Source of the DNA: Limnephilus marmoratus
Taxonomy: Eukaryota; Arthropoda; Insecta; Trichoptera; Limnephilidae
Direction: 5' to 3'
Length of the DNA: 64,000 nt
Assembly (NCBI GenBank): GCA_917880885.1
Contig: OU862918.1
Span: 28,605,988 to 28,669,987 of the forward strand
Below, in pieces: positions 10,756-20,404 of the stretch. How positions within the stretch are numbered: the first letter of the stretch is position 1; each line of letters opens with the position of its first letter. The position numbers and the translations under genes were made by a program. The notes beneath the pieces were generated by a model. That model searched no databases. It worked only from the letters and a program-made list of their open reading frames with translations, and was not told the origin of the DNA.

Positions 10756-11215
10756 ACTTTTGGCCGTGAAAATCTAAAATCATATCTAGACCCTCATTAT
10801 TTAATTTCCTCCATTCTCCTTTTTGTTATAATTTAATACAGTTTACTTTCAACTTTTTCATATTTTTATTCCACACAGCAACACAAATTCTTAAATTTAC
10901 GACAAATTTACTAAAATATTCAAATTAGGTAGTTCTAGTTAACCTTTCCTTCTCGTTTGTACGAAAACTGACCTCGGCCACTGTATGATATTTTACGCTA
11001 GGGCAAGAATTTAATTAAATTATTAGATTCACCGCATGACCGGACAGAACACAACAAGTTAATGCATATGTTTCACAACGAAACCTTTGAAAACTGAGAT
11101 CAATTTGTTAATCCAGGAATAAAAACCTTTTTTGAAATGAAACTTCTATAGCCCCGCTGTGATTTGGAATTCGGATGAAACTGAAATGACGATTGTTGCA
11201 CCTGCGACGCATCAA
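10756..11215. other. No recognisable gene
   Basis: AT-rich unique-looking sequence. No domain, RNA gene or repeat family member was identified. Confidence 0.4.
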
Positions 11216-11352
11216 CTGCGCTCATTGGCTGTTTTGATTATGATGTCACTTTTAAAGGCTCCTGTTGGTTGAGCTATGAAACGGAAATTACGCTAGGTCT
11301 GCGCTCATTGGTCGCTTTGATTATGACCGCACTATTCAAGTATTGGTTGGTA
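11216..11352. promoter_or_regulatory. Duplicated CCAAT-box block
   Basis: CTGCGCTCATTGG followed by TTTTGATTATGA occurs at 11216 and, with changes, at 11298, a period of about 82 bp. Each unit ends in a TTGGTTG box. This gives four inverted CCAAT motifs (ATTGG or TTGG) with regular spacing plus a GATGTCAC element, an arrangement typical of a promoter-proximal region. No downstream gene is recognisable, so the call is tentative. It could belong to a decayed element. Confidence 0.25.
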
Positions 11353-11595
11353 AAATTTCGCTTCTACCGCGTGTAAACTGCAGTCGAATTTTTTTTGTAT
11401 TTCTTCGGTAATAACAATGTAACAATTCGTAGACATTTTGTTTTGAAGAGTTTTAACCTTAAATGTACCTACGTTTGTTACTCTACATTTTGTTACCTTT
11501 TTTTATAGGCTTGTTGCATACCTTCGTCGATTCGGCTACAATTTGGTAAATTAAAATTAGTTTAAAAAGTGTATTTTTTATCTAATTTTAATTTA

Positions 11596-11745
11596 CCGGT
11601 CGGTCGCTGAGTGTATCAAAGCATCGGGTTCCTACCCAGGAGTCTTAGGTTCAATTCCTTGGCTGGTTAAGTCCTTCATCATCACACATGTAACATCTTC
11701 TTCTTTTAACAACGATAGTAGGAGATTTTGAAATATTTTCGGAAA
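11596..11745 (+). repeat. tRNA-derived SINE family C, copy 1
   Basis: GGTCGGTCGCTGAGTGTATC and GGTTCAATTCC resemble A and B boxes of a tRNA head. A body with CTTGGCTGGTTAAG and GTAGGAGATTTTGAAATATT follows. The same order is seen inverted at 20211-20374 and, body only, at 36431-36515. The B-box region of the partner reads differently, so the family is old. Confidence 0.6.
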
Positions 11746-11753
11746 TGTTTGTA

Positions 11754-12404
11754 CAGGGTGTCCCAAAAGAAAGTATATACTTGTTTTGCTTTCTGTGTAA
11801 ACGCAACTTTTCCGAGGGGCGCGGGGGGTATGTAAATCAGTAGTCTGGCTCTTGGGAATTTAGTCGCTATGAAGCATTTCTTGGGAGCGACCGCGCGTTA
11901 TGCGTGCGTGAGTTTTACAAAAATGGTGATTCGGCGACTGTAGCGCATAGAAGATTCTGCAATATTTGAGGTTTTTGTCAATTCAATGATGCATCAAGCA
12001 TTCCTCACATTCGAAAATTCGTTCGTTCGTGAAATTTTCCCTGGCAAATTGATCTCCAGGAGAGGTGACATAAATTGGCCTCCTCGTGGTCCTGACTTAA
12101 CCCCTATGGACTTTTTCCTGTGTATACGCCAAAAATCCGACTTCCCTGATGCAATTAAAAGAAAATATCTGTCACCAAATGGCTGCCATCACGAAGCCTA
12201 CCTGCCGAGCCGTCATGAGAAATTTTACTCTTCGATTAAATTAATGCCACAAACGCGAGGGTTTACATTTGGACGATATTATTTTTAAGAAATAAATTCC
12301 CAAATTGTGTATTTTAGTATTTAACAATTTTTTTTTCGATATAACCCTTAGATACTTTTTTAAAGTCGATCCACTAAATATAAACTTTCTTTTGGGACAC
12401 CCTG
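11754..12404 (+). mobile_element. Mariner element, 651 bp, defective
   Basis: Perfect ends CAGGGTGTCCCAAAAGAAAG and its reverse complement, with TA on both sides (11752-11753, 12405-12406). The interior holds a short transposase remnant. At 651 bp it is half the ~1.3 kb of an intact mariner, so it is an internal deletion derivative. Confidence 0.85.
11986..12288 (+). pseudogene. Mariner transposase remnant
   Basis: About 100 residues. The N-terminal half contains FPGKLISRRGDINWPPR then GPDLTPMDFFL, the block around the third catalytic aspartate of mariner-type DDE transposases (family pattern W-P-x-R-S-P-D-L-x-P-x-D-F-F-L-W-G). The WG after FFL has become CI, and the following sequence shows the family's KSDFP-x-AI-type region with further loss. 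The first two catalytic aspartates are missing. Non-functional. Confidence 0.75.
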
Positions 12405-12619
12405 TATGTCTTCAAAAATATATGTATTTATTAAAGTATCTGCATAAAGAGAACACATGGTCATAGAGAACTAGAAATTAAATTAAGGTAATACTAAAAA
12501 GAAATCAAATCTACTCTTTCACGGATGGCGATAGATAATTATTTCAGGAAAGATAATTATTTTTTAATTGATAAACCAACATTTAAGACAAGATTTTTAT
12601 GCATAGCACAAAGGGTAAC

Positions 12620-12783
12620 AATTATTATAAATTATAAGATTATAAGCAATAATTATCAGCCTGAAACACTCATCTACATTGAAAAAAATCTTCCGAGAAA
12701 AGATACTTGCCGCCAACGGAACTTGAACCCGTGCCCTTCTGATTGCCGGTCAGGTGCTCTCACTACTGAGCTATTGGAGGACC
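12620..12783 (-). repeat. tRNA-derived SINE family A, copy 1
   Basis: On the minus strand it reads ATAGCTCAGTAGTGAGAGCA (A box), a CTGA/TCAG anticodon stem around loop CCGGCAA, and CACGGGTTCAAGTTCC (B box). A body CTTTTCTCGGAAGA, TTCAATGTAGATGAGTGTTT and a TAATTATTGCTTATAAT tail follow. Copy 2 at 16752-16905 has the same head and body. The cloverleaf acceptor stem is not convincing, and the unrelated-looking body argues for a SINE rather than a working tRNA gene. Confidence 0.75.
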
Positions 12784-13198
12784 CACCACTTACCCGCCCT
12801 GGTATAGGTAACAGATGGTTACCCCTTCAAGGCTCTTGCAAGGACTCTAATCTATCTATCTATATAAATAAAAATGAATCGCCGAAATGTATGTACGCGC
12901 ATAACTTCCGAACGGCTGCACCAAATTGGATAATTCTTCTTTATTTGTGTTAGTTATTGTCAGGACAAGGTTTATATAAAACTACCGGTGAGCTCTGGCA
13001 TTATGAAATTTGTATAAAAAGTTGCAAGGGGTGGCACGCGAGCTGTTTGAAAACAGAATGGACCGGGACTGAACGTATGGAAGGGGGGAGGGGAACTCGG
13101 GTGGGTGATTCGCGGGAGGGGAGGGGAGGGGAACCCGGGATAGGGAGGGGAACCTAGGAGGGGGGAGGGGAAAGGAAGGAGTGGAGTAGGGAGAGTAA

Positions 13199-15171
13199 GG
13201 TGGTCCAAAAATGTTTTTTTTATTAATTTTCATTTGGCCACCCCGTGAATTTGTTACACGTATTCATAGAAATAACATAGTAAAATTTCAGCGAGATAGC
13301 TCAAGTAGAAAGGGGTGCTCAATCGAGTGTTGTTTTTGAATTTTTTCTGTAAAATGCTTAATTTTTACTTTTTGCTACAGGCCAGTTTCGTGTGTTGAAC
13401 TATTAAACAAATATTAAAATAAACTACTGAAGAGTTTTATAGACAAATTTGAACAGTATTTGATACTTATTTAGTAGACTGTGAAGTGAATCAGTGTAGT
13501 AAAATGTGTTCATCTACTCGAAAAAAATAAGAAAATTTTTCTACTTGGGGTTCGAGATATTGAGCCATTGATGAGGATTAACCAACATCCTAATCTTCGG
13601 CAAGTTTTACTCCGTTATCACTACATATTAAATGATTCCAAAAATGTGAACAATTCCGTGCTTGTACTTATTCAAGAACTTATAAAAGTATGGAGTAAAT
13701 CTAGTATTCCGACCAGACAACAAAATCACTGCATTGAAAAACTGATTAAGTTTCTTAAGAACTGGCTGCTATTGAATAAAAATAGAGGAAGAAATTCTGA
13801 AGCACAAATAAAAGGAGAGTATTTGTTTAAAAAAGAACTAGACAAACTTTTTGATATTGCCCATGCAAGTGCTTTGAATTTGATAAAAATTGCGGAAGAC
13901 AGAGCGTTTCTCATCGATCAAAGATGAGAACGTAAGATGATTATGACCTCAATCGATAAAAAACTAGAAAAGGTCAAAGAAAGTTCTCTAAAACGGAAAC
14001 AAAGATCTGAAGAATTGAAAGAAATGGCTGCTGAAAGTAATACTTCATCTTCGGTGGTGTCGAGACAAGAGTTAGAACTCGAGTGCAGCTTCAGTAGCAC
14101 TTCTAGTAATGCTAGCATATTCGAGGATAAGTCCAAAGATGAGTTTGTAGTGCGTTGAGCTGTCTACAAGTGACATATTTATACAATACGTTATCAGTGC
14201 GCTTGATCGTAATAAGATTTAAACTAATCAAGAGAGAAGAAAAACAAATTGTTCGATTTGTTAGTTATCACCTACACCAAAGTTTGAATCGAAGCGTCTT
14301 TGGCAGCAGATGCACCAGTAAATGACTTAATACTTTGGAATAGCTTAAAATTATACGAAGCCATTGATTCCGAAATCAGTATAGCAGCTAGGGGTGTCTT
14401 AGAGCGTCACTTATGGTATTTGTCAGATGAACTAGTCTCATTTACCTTGTTTTCTGAGAAGCTGTCTGATGCTGAGAAACAGGCCATTTTTTCAAAAAAT
14501 AAATTCTGATGGCAGTAATCGTTCAGTACGAGGTGATTCTGCTAAGCTTGCCTCAGAGGTTAGATTAGAAGCTTTTGCAACACAAAGAACGTTGGAAACG
14601 CTCTTCGTTCTTGATATCAAGGACTCTTTCTTGTAATTACCTCCTAAGACTTGGAATAACAATGTTGATTACCTTCAAGGCAAAAGCTGAGTCAAAAATT
14701 TGCGTGTTGTTAATGATACAGCGGAGAGAGGTGTTAAACTATTTGAAGATTACAACACGATACTCACTAAGAATGAGGAAGAAAAGCAATCTTTACTTCA
14801 CATCGTTGAACAAAACAGAAAAATCGTTTCTACTGAAACATTCAAAATGGAGTTAAAAAACATAGTTTTGAAAGATTGCGACTAATGTTATGTTAATTAT
14901 TGCTTTGTTACCAAATTTTGTTCAAATTTAAATACGTTTTTATACTTATTTGACAAAAATACTTGTAATATTAATAAACCTTAAATTAAGTGTTTTACTT
15001 AAAATCCAGAACTTTTGTCAGAAACTTCTAATTCGATGAGCACCCCCTTGTATATAAGATAGGGGGCTGAAATTTTTTACACATAATAGGAATGATAGGT
15101 GTAACAAATAAAATGGGTGGCTACATCTATATTTGAAAAAAAATAAATTTACTATACAGGCCTGGACCACC
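13199..15171 (+). mobile_element. Unclassified TIR element with an orphan gene
   Basis: Terminal inverted repeats start GGTGGTCCA on both ends. Weaker inverted similarity continues inward for about 130 bp: GCCACCC, then TTTGTTACAC, then AAGGGGTGCTCAATCGA on the left against the complements of TCGATGAGCACCCCCTT, GTGTAACAAATAAAATGGG and GGTGGC on the right. Flanks are GTAA and TTAA, so the duplication is imperfect or mutated. Between the ends lies a single decayed gene of unknown function (13568-14885) and nothing resembling a known transposase. It interrupts the Helitron purine tract, which resumes as GGGAGAGGGAAGGTGG on the right. Confidence 0.55.
13568..14885 (+). pseudogene. Decayed orphan-family gene (VVNDTAERGV type)
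   Basis: Reading through the breaks gives four blocks in the order of one protein: a helical N-terminal block (KVWSKSSIPTRQQNHCIEKL, then LFDIAHASAL), a short block after an in-frame TGA at 13925-13927 (ERKMIMTSIDKK), a middle block AADAPVNDLILW then HLWYLSDELVSFTLF, and a C-terminal block RVVNDTAERGVKLFEDYN then KNEEEKQSLLHIVEQNR. From memory these motifs belong to a multicopy arthropod and cnidarian family of uncharacterised proteins with no assigned function; I have no database check. Stops and frameshifts occur near 13925, 14158-14300, 14507 and 14630-14700. No known catalytic triad is visible. Confidence 0.6.
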
Positions 15172-15338
15172 TTAAGGGAGAGGGAAGGTGGAGGAGTTGG
15201 AGTGGAAACGCGAGAGGGGAAGGGGACGCGGGAGAGGAAGGGGAGGTGGAAGGAGAACGGGATGAATGGGAAAGGACACGCAGGGAGAAACAATTTCTTT
15301 ATTAAATGGCATAGCAACGCATGCCGGGTACCAGCTAG

Positions 15339-15892
15339 TTTTTTTGTATAAAAACGGCTCTAAATTTAATAAACGATACTAGACCTCCATTGCCCTCGCA
15401 TACGTTGTTAGGTAGCAGTATGCAAGTGCTACTATGTACAGTTGTTGGTAAGTGTCAAGTAACTTCAATTCATAGGGGTTGGTGGACTTTTGTATTGTAA
15501 AACACTTTTTTAATGTAGAGTCGTTTTATTTACACTTTTAAGTAACAAATGAAATCAACACTTTTTGTAACTAATTTTGGCCCGGACCCCGCCTGGGCAA
15601 TAAGGGAACTGTACCCTAAGTATCGATTAATGCGAGAGAGGAAGTATTTTGAATAGCACCCTTTTTATACTGCTGAAAACTGTAAAAATACCATCTTTCA
15701 GGTTCAAGAAAATACGAGAATTACAATAACAATGGTAATCGGCACCTACTGAGTCACGTGGTCTATTTTAGTTAGTCGGTAACACTAGCTTCAATAAAAT
15801 TCACCCAGATGTCTCTAGTATTCATACTCTCTTAATAAACTAATCAAGATTAAATCAATGTGATTACCTACAGCAGTTATCTCATAGATGTC
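15339..15892. other. No recognisable gene
   Basis: Unique-looking AT-rich sequence between the Helitron and the piggyBac relic. Nothing further is supported. Confidence 0.4.
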
Positions 15893-16649
15893 ACCTTTAA
15901 CTGTGGACGCCGGGTCTCAGAGGCCCAGCCCCAGGAGGGAGAAAGTCGCGTCGCGACGCCGCGTCGTCCGGCACTTATCAGGTGAGTAATAATCATTTAA
16001 AATTTGATCAGGGTCTGTGAGATCCGCTGACCATAATTTTCATACAAATATAGTCCGGCTTATGTGACCCGCCTACTATAATTCTCTTTGATTTTAATAT
16101 TATAATCTTTTTTAATTTGTTCTAGATTTGTAAAACAAAAGACACGTAGATGTTGCCAATCAAAGCTCTCTAGAAAGACAACCGATGCCTGTATTAACCG
16201 CAAGAAGTCAGTTTGTCTTCAGTGTTCCGAGCCTCTACGTTCTGAGTGCCAGTAATTTTACATAAGTTTGATCCTTGTCAGAATTTTTATTTAATTTCTT
16301 TCAGAAGTTTTTTTTTATAAGTTTTAGTTACCGTTTTCTTTATTAGCTAGAAAAAATTATTAGTTTTGATTTATCTGATAGCTACTATAATTTTAAGGAG
16401 CCTTAATATGATCTAAAGTCAATTAAGACTGAAAACTGACTAAGTTTGTTAAATTTGGTAATAATTATTAAAAGATGACTAAAACTTGATTATTTTTATT
16501 ACTCGATCTTTATAAATACTTTCTACGTATAAAGTCCTCGCTAAAGTCAGAATGGTCCAAGTATGAAAATTTGAAGAATTTTATTAAGGGGTCTGTGTGA
16601 CCCAACGTCCGTGGGAGTGTAATTTTTATTTTACGTCCATAGTTAAGGG
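15893..16649 (+). mobile_element. piggyBac-like relic
   Basis: The right end reads TTACGTCCATAGTTAAGGG followed by TTAA (16650-16653), as for piggyBac. The left region CTTTAACTGTGGACGCCGGG is a diverged inverse counterpart. GGTCTGTG-type short repeats recur at about 15923, 16010 and 16592. A transposase C-terminal cysteine-rich remnant lies inside. The left boundary is soft. Confidence 0.5.
16131..16257 (+). pseudogene. piggyBac transposase C-terminal Cys-rich domain remnant
   Basis: The frame after a TTCTAG acceptor-like site contains RCCQSKLSRKTTDACINRKK then SVCLQCSEPL-x-SECQ and a stop. The spacing C-C-x-x-K-L-S-R-K-T-x-x-x-C-x-x-x-K-K-x-x-C-x-x-C fits the C-terminal zinc-binding domain of piggyBac transposases. 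At least one expected cysteine is changed (INRKK where C-K-K is usual), and an in-frame TAG precedes RCC. The DDD catalytic core is absent from the window. Confidence 0.5.
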
Positions 16650-16751
16650 TTAACAGTAAGTATAAAGAAAATCTTACCTGGACCTCTGAGGATTTTCTAA
16701 TGTAATAAACAGTAATTGTTGAATGAAACACTAGTATATATTGAATTATTA

Positions 16752-16905
16752 TCATAGCTCAGTGGTGAGAGCACCTGACCGGTAATCAGAAGGACACGGG
16801 TTCAAGTCCCGTTGGCGTCATGTATCTTTTCTCGGAAGATTTTTTCAATGTAGATGAGTGTTTCAGACTGATAATTATTGCTTATAATAATAATTATATA
16901 CGTTT
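16752..16905 (+). repeat. tRNA-derived SINE family A, copy 2
   Basis: TCATAGCTCAGTGGTGAGAG is the A box, CCTGACCGGTAATCAG the anticodon arm and ACACGGGTTCAAGTCCC the B box. They are followed by the same TTTTCTCGGAAGATTTTTTC body and TAATTATTGCTTATAAT tail as copy 1. The promoter boxes are intact, so pol III transcription is possible. Confidence 0.75.
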
Positions 16906-16972
16906 TGTAAATTATGTTTTAAAATATTAAGGTGAATTAATTGTGATTGACATGAATAATTAGTTTAGTCCC

Positions 16973-17058
16973 TAAACAAACTTAATTCTTTCAAGAAATG
17001 CTTAAAAATACAACGTTGTATCTGTGTAAGCCTTTCTTGAAAGAATTAAGTTTGTTTA
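16973..17058. repeat. Perfect 26-bp hairpin, 86 nt
   Basis: TAAACAAACTTAATTCTTTC (continuing AAGAAA) is matched exactly by its reverse complement at 17033-17058. The 34-nt loop contains further pairing (GCTTA with TAAGC, and the ATACAACGTTGTAT palindrome). It could be a small inverted-repeat element or a hairpin RNA source. There is no evidence of transcription in the sequence itself. Confidence 0.6.
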
Positions 17059-18090
17059 TGAACAAAATTATTTATGCATATTCACATTGCTTATGTATGG
17101 GCGCAAATTATTAAATCATCTTAATATGATGATTATTTAACTTAATATGTATGATTATTTATGTGGTGAGAGTGGATTATGTGTTTTTTGTAAAATGACT
17201 GGCGAAGGACCTTGATTTTTGCGATACTAATCACTGCCTAAAAATGGTAAAAATACATGTTGCAAAGAAAAGGAGAGGACTCACCGGAAAAGGGTAAAGC
17301 ACTTGTATGATTCCTTTCCCATCCAAGAGGCACAATCACAATAGGCGTAAATGTTCGTTATTTTATAGTAGGTACACGGGGCAATTATTTTGATAGCGGA
17401 TTTTTCGTGAGCAGAGCACAGTGATGGCTATATGCAGCGGGAGTTTATTGCAGACTGATCAAGATTGTGGGTAAGCGAGGGGGGAAAAGGTAGGACAAAA
17501 GGACTTGCAACAATAACTAATACCAAGTCCAAGCAGTGATAGTATGTATGCGTGCTGTGTAGGTATGTGAATGTGTAGGTATTAGTATGTGCGTAACCAT
17601 AAAGCATAATTTGGAAAAAGTGTTATTCCAGAAATAATTAAACCAACACAATCTGTGAACGAGCAGATTTAGAATTATTTTAAGCGTAACCGTATGTAGT
17701 GTACATAAAATTGTCAGAGAAAATCAGTAGACACGACATGGGTAAAAATAATTACTGATCCCAAAAATAAAAAAAAGTCACGGCGATCACAAAATAACAA
17801 AAACACGAGGTAGAAGTGAAACTTTCAAAAAACTATAGTAGACAAGAGTGGGAAGGCTACAAAACACGGCATAAAGAGGAGACCGATTATTCTATGTCAT
17901 TCTCTGGCAGGCTTAATCCTATTGACGTATGTGTTTGTCTCTTTTTAGTTTCGTTTTTTTTTGTTTCATCGAGTTTCAAATTACAACGGTGCTAAAGAAG
18001 TTTTCATTTCAAAAAACTAAAAAATGTGTTTCGCCGTACCTAGTCGATTCGATGAAGGTTTGTAACTTGGTAAACAAGTGATTTTTAAAT
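17059..18090. other. No recognisable gene
   Basis: Unique-looking sequence with a GTATG/GTGTAGGTAT-rich stretch near 17540-17590. No coding or repeat feature can be named. Confidence 0.4.
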
Positions 18091-19045
18091 AAAATGAAAC
18101 AATTTAACTTTGTTTGAACCACTTTTATATTTGAGTAAATCCGACCGGTTTCAGAACGATCGTTCCTTCTTCAGGGCAAATGTATACTTGTCATTCTGAA
18201 ACCGATCGGATTTACTCAAATATAAAACAAAAATATTAACAAAACAAAAAACGACTTAAAAAAATGCACTAAAAAGTAAAAAAATAATTTCGTATTCTTC
18301 TACAACTTTATAATCAACTTACCTTTTCTACTCATCAATATGTAGGTACGATTGTTATTTTTGGAGTCGGTGTCGGCGGGAGAGGAGCTGTCAAGTGAAC
18401 ACGCCGGGTCGCGGGTACCGTGGTTGACACCGACTCCAAAAATAACAATCGTACCTACATATTGATGAATAGAAAAGGTAAGTTGATTATAAAGTTGTAG
18501 AAGAATACGAAATTATTTTTTTACTTTTTAGTGCATTTTTTGAAGTCGTCTTTTTGTTTTGTTAAAATTTTTGTTAATTTTTTGATTTTTAGTGAATCTG
18601 AAGTACACTAACTAATTCGATTAAGATTCGGCCGAGTATCGTAAATTTGTTCTTCAGAATTGGAGAGTTCCGTTACTTTGTCATGGATCCCATAATCAGA
18701 ACCCAACCAAACTCTTATCAAACTACCCTTGAAGTACATCCTTTCCAATAAAAAAAGAATCATCGAAATCGGTTGGCGTGATATTGAGTTATTCGTCCAT
18801 TTGTCGCGCACATACTTGATGCAAATTTAAGACTTGTATGATTTTCTCATGGATGCCATGGTTAGAACTGGACCAAATTAAAATGGGACCACACGGGAAG
18901 CACCAGCTTTCAAATAAAAAAAGAATCATCAATATCGGTTCACCCAGTCGAAAGTTCTGAGGTAACAAACATAAAAAAAAAAAAACAAACAAACAAACAA
19001 AGTTAAATTGTTTCATTTATCTATAATGGATAACCACAAAGTAAG
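18091..19045. mobile_element. Penelope-like terminal repeat cluster
   Basis: GAAACAATTTAACTTTGTTT with AAATCCGACCGGTTTCAG and TTCCTTCTTCAGGG at the left, and CAAAGTTAAATTGTTTCATT then TATAATGGATAACCACAAAG at the right, form inverted outer ends. The CTTCTTCAGG/CTGAAGAAGG and GTTTCAG/CTGAAAC motifs resemble terminal repeats of Penelope-like elements. The right part (18600-19000) has two copies of an AAAAAAAGAATCATC-AAT/GAAATCGGTT block, a common insect retroposon tail. No reverse transcriptase or GIY-YIG domain is seen. A long palindrome (18227-18575) lies within. Confidence 0.45.
18227..18575. repeat. Long near-perfect palindrome
   Basis: Arms of about 148 bp (18227-18374 and 18426-18575) are close to identical inverted copies, for example GGTACGATTGTTATTTTTGG against CCAAAAATAACAATCGTACC. 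The GC-rich spacer of about 50 bp contains GGCGGGAGAGGAGCTGTC. A transcript would form a very long double-stranded hairpin. Confidence 0.75.
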
Positions 19046-19365
19046 TGATTTTTAATTTTTCCTCAAAGCTTTGTTGGAAATTAATGAACTTTATATTTAG
19101 TTTGACATGAAATTAGTGAATTTCCTTTCATGTTATTGAAGCTAACAGGAAGTGTATAACGTTTTGTGCAAAGGATTCGTTATAAATCTAATTGCCCCAG
19201 TTTCAAACATGTTCGGTCAGATAAATAATTATTTTAAGGCATGTGTATTTTTGGAGTTTAAATTTGATATGACGTGGAAGTTACTATGACTTTTGATGTA
19301 AAAACAATTTAACTACAAATGAGACAGCCTTTATGCAAAAGGGTAACTCCATGATGTTCTCAATA
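19046..19365. other. No recognisable feature
   Basis: AT-rich sequence between the Penelope-like cluster and the hAT-type MITE. Nothing is recognised. Confidence 0.4.
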
Positions 19366-19957
19366 CCGTCTTCACCATAAGGGCACACGGGGCCCGTGCC
19401 CAGGGCCCCCATTCTCAAGGGGCCCCGAAGGACCGACAATTTCTCTCGCGAAACGCGAAAATGCGGGCGGTATGTGCGCATGCGCACGGAAAATTTTCCA
19501 ACAAAAATTTTTGAATGCGATTATGACCCTTCTGTGTACAGAATTTGTAAAAAGAACAAGGTCAGAATCGCTTGCGCCAACATCATTGATGATATAGCCA
19601 CTAGTTTCATTCACCTGGCAACACCAGAATATTTTTTAATAATTTATCTTTGGAATCGAAATGTCAAATTTGCCGCGATGCAAATCTGATGCGTGATACT
19701 TGACGAAAACATCGTAAAACCTATAAATTTATCAAATTAACGCAAGTAATGTTGTTTTGGTACACAGTTTATTGTTCTAGAAATGTGTTTCGGTCAATAA
19801 AATATATGATAGCTCAAAATTAATCTACAAAATATTCAATTCAAAATTCAAAGTCGTGCTTTTTTAGGGAAAGGGAAGGGAAGGGGGCCCCCTAAGTCCA
19901 AAAGGGCCCCAAATTCTTGTGTGCCCAAGGGCCCCAGCCTAGTTTAAGACGGCCCTG
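19366..19957. mobile_element. hAT-like MITE with GGGCCC-rich ends
   Basis: The right terminus reads (reverse complement) CAGGGCCGTCTTAAACTAGG then CTGGGGCCCTTGGGCACAC. The left end carries CCGTCTTCACCATAAGGGCA then CACGGGGCCC, so the left tip (CAGGG) is lost or truncated. The interior is non-coding. No clear 8-bp duplication. Confidence 0.45.
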
Positions 19958-20210
19958 GATGTTCTGTTTGTTTTACAGGTGTTTCAATGGAGCCTACTCG
20001 GCGGAAGTAGCAGCAATGGTCCTCTGGACACCCCAGCATCGGAAAGAAATCACACGTGCACAGATTATCGGCAGCAAGAGAGCGAGTCATTTCTTCTAAC
20101 CGTTCTTGTATAAAATGACACGGACATTCGTTTTTTCTCCAACATTTTATCATGGACCTTTTGAAAACCCTTATTACTAAATTCCTTCTCACATTTTTTT
20201 TAAAGAACGG

Positions 20211-20374
20211 CAAACATTCCCGGGTTACGAATAACCCGACAATATTTGAAAATCTCCTACTACTACCACAGTAAACTGAAAATTTTGCTTGAGTCAGCCA
20301 AGTATCTAATCGAAAACAGGACGCCCGGGTGGGACCCAAACGCGATGCCAACTCAGCCACTGACCGGTCAATTC
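20211..20374 (-). repeat. tRNA-derived SINE family C, copy 2
   Basis: On the minus strand: GACCGGTCAGTGGCTGAGTT (A-box region), GGGTCCCACCCGGG, then CTTGGCTGACTCAAG, GTAGTAGTAGGAGATTTTCA and ATTGTCGGGTTATTCG. It aligns in order with 11596-11745. The B-box position is altered. Confidence 0.6.
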
Positions 20375-20404
20375 TTCTATAACCTGCTAAAAACGATTAT
20401 AACT

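Larger units (their letters stand above)
12851..15338 (+). mobile_element. Helitron carrying a nested TIR element
   Basis: The 5' end is TCTATCTATCTATATAAATA then AAAATGAATCGCCGAAATG; the 3' end is GCATGCCGGGTACCAGCTAG followed by T, matching the TC...CTAG ends of Helitrons. Four further members share both ends (49972-50398, 57028-57471, 60808-61322 and, more distantly, 29815-31374). All have a purine-rich GGGGAGGGGA central tract and the near-terminal phrase AATTTCTTTATTAAATGGCA. This copy is long only because another element (13199-15171) sits in the purine tract. No Rep/helicase is present. Confidence 0.75.

Noticed and set aside
12957..13233. Proline-rich or glycine-rich frames near 13.0-13.2 kb, and the like at 15.0-15.35, 49.9-50.3, 57.1-57.5 and 60.8-61.2 kb
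   Set aside because: All lie across the purine tracts of the Helitron family on either strand; they differ between copies and have no domain.
16752..16825. A functional tRNA gene with anticodon GGT
   Set aside because: The same head with anticodon-loop change and the same non-tRNA body occurs at 12620-12783; the acceptor stem is poor. It is a SINE head.
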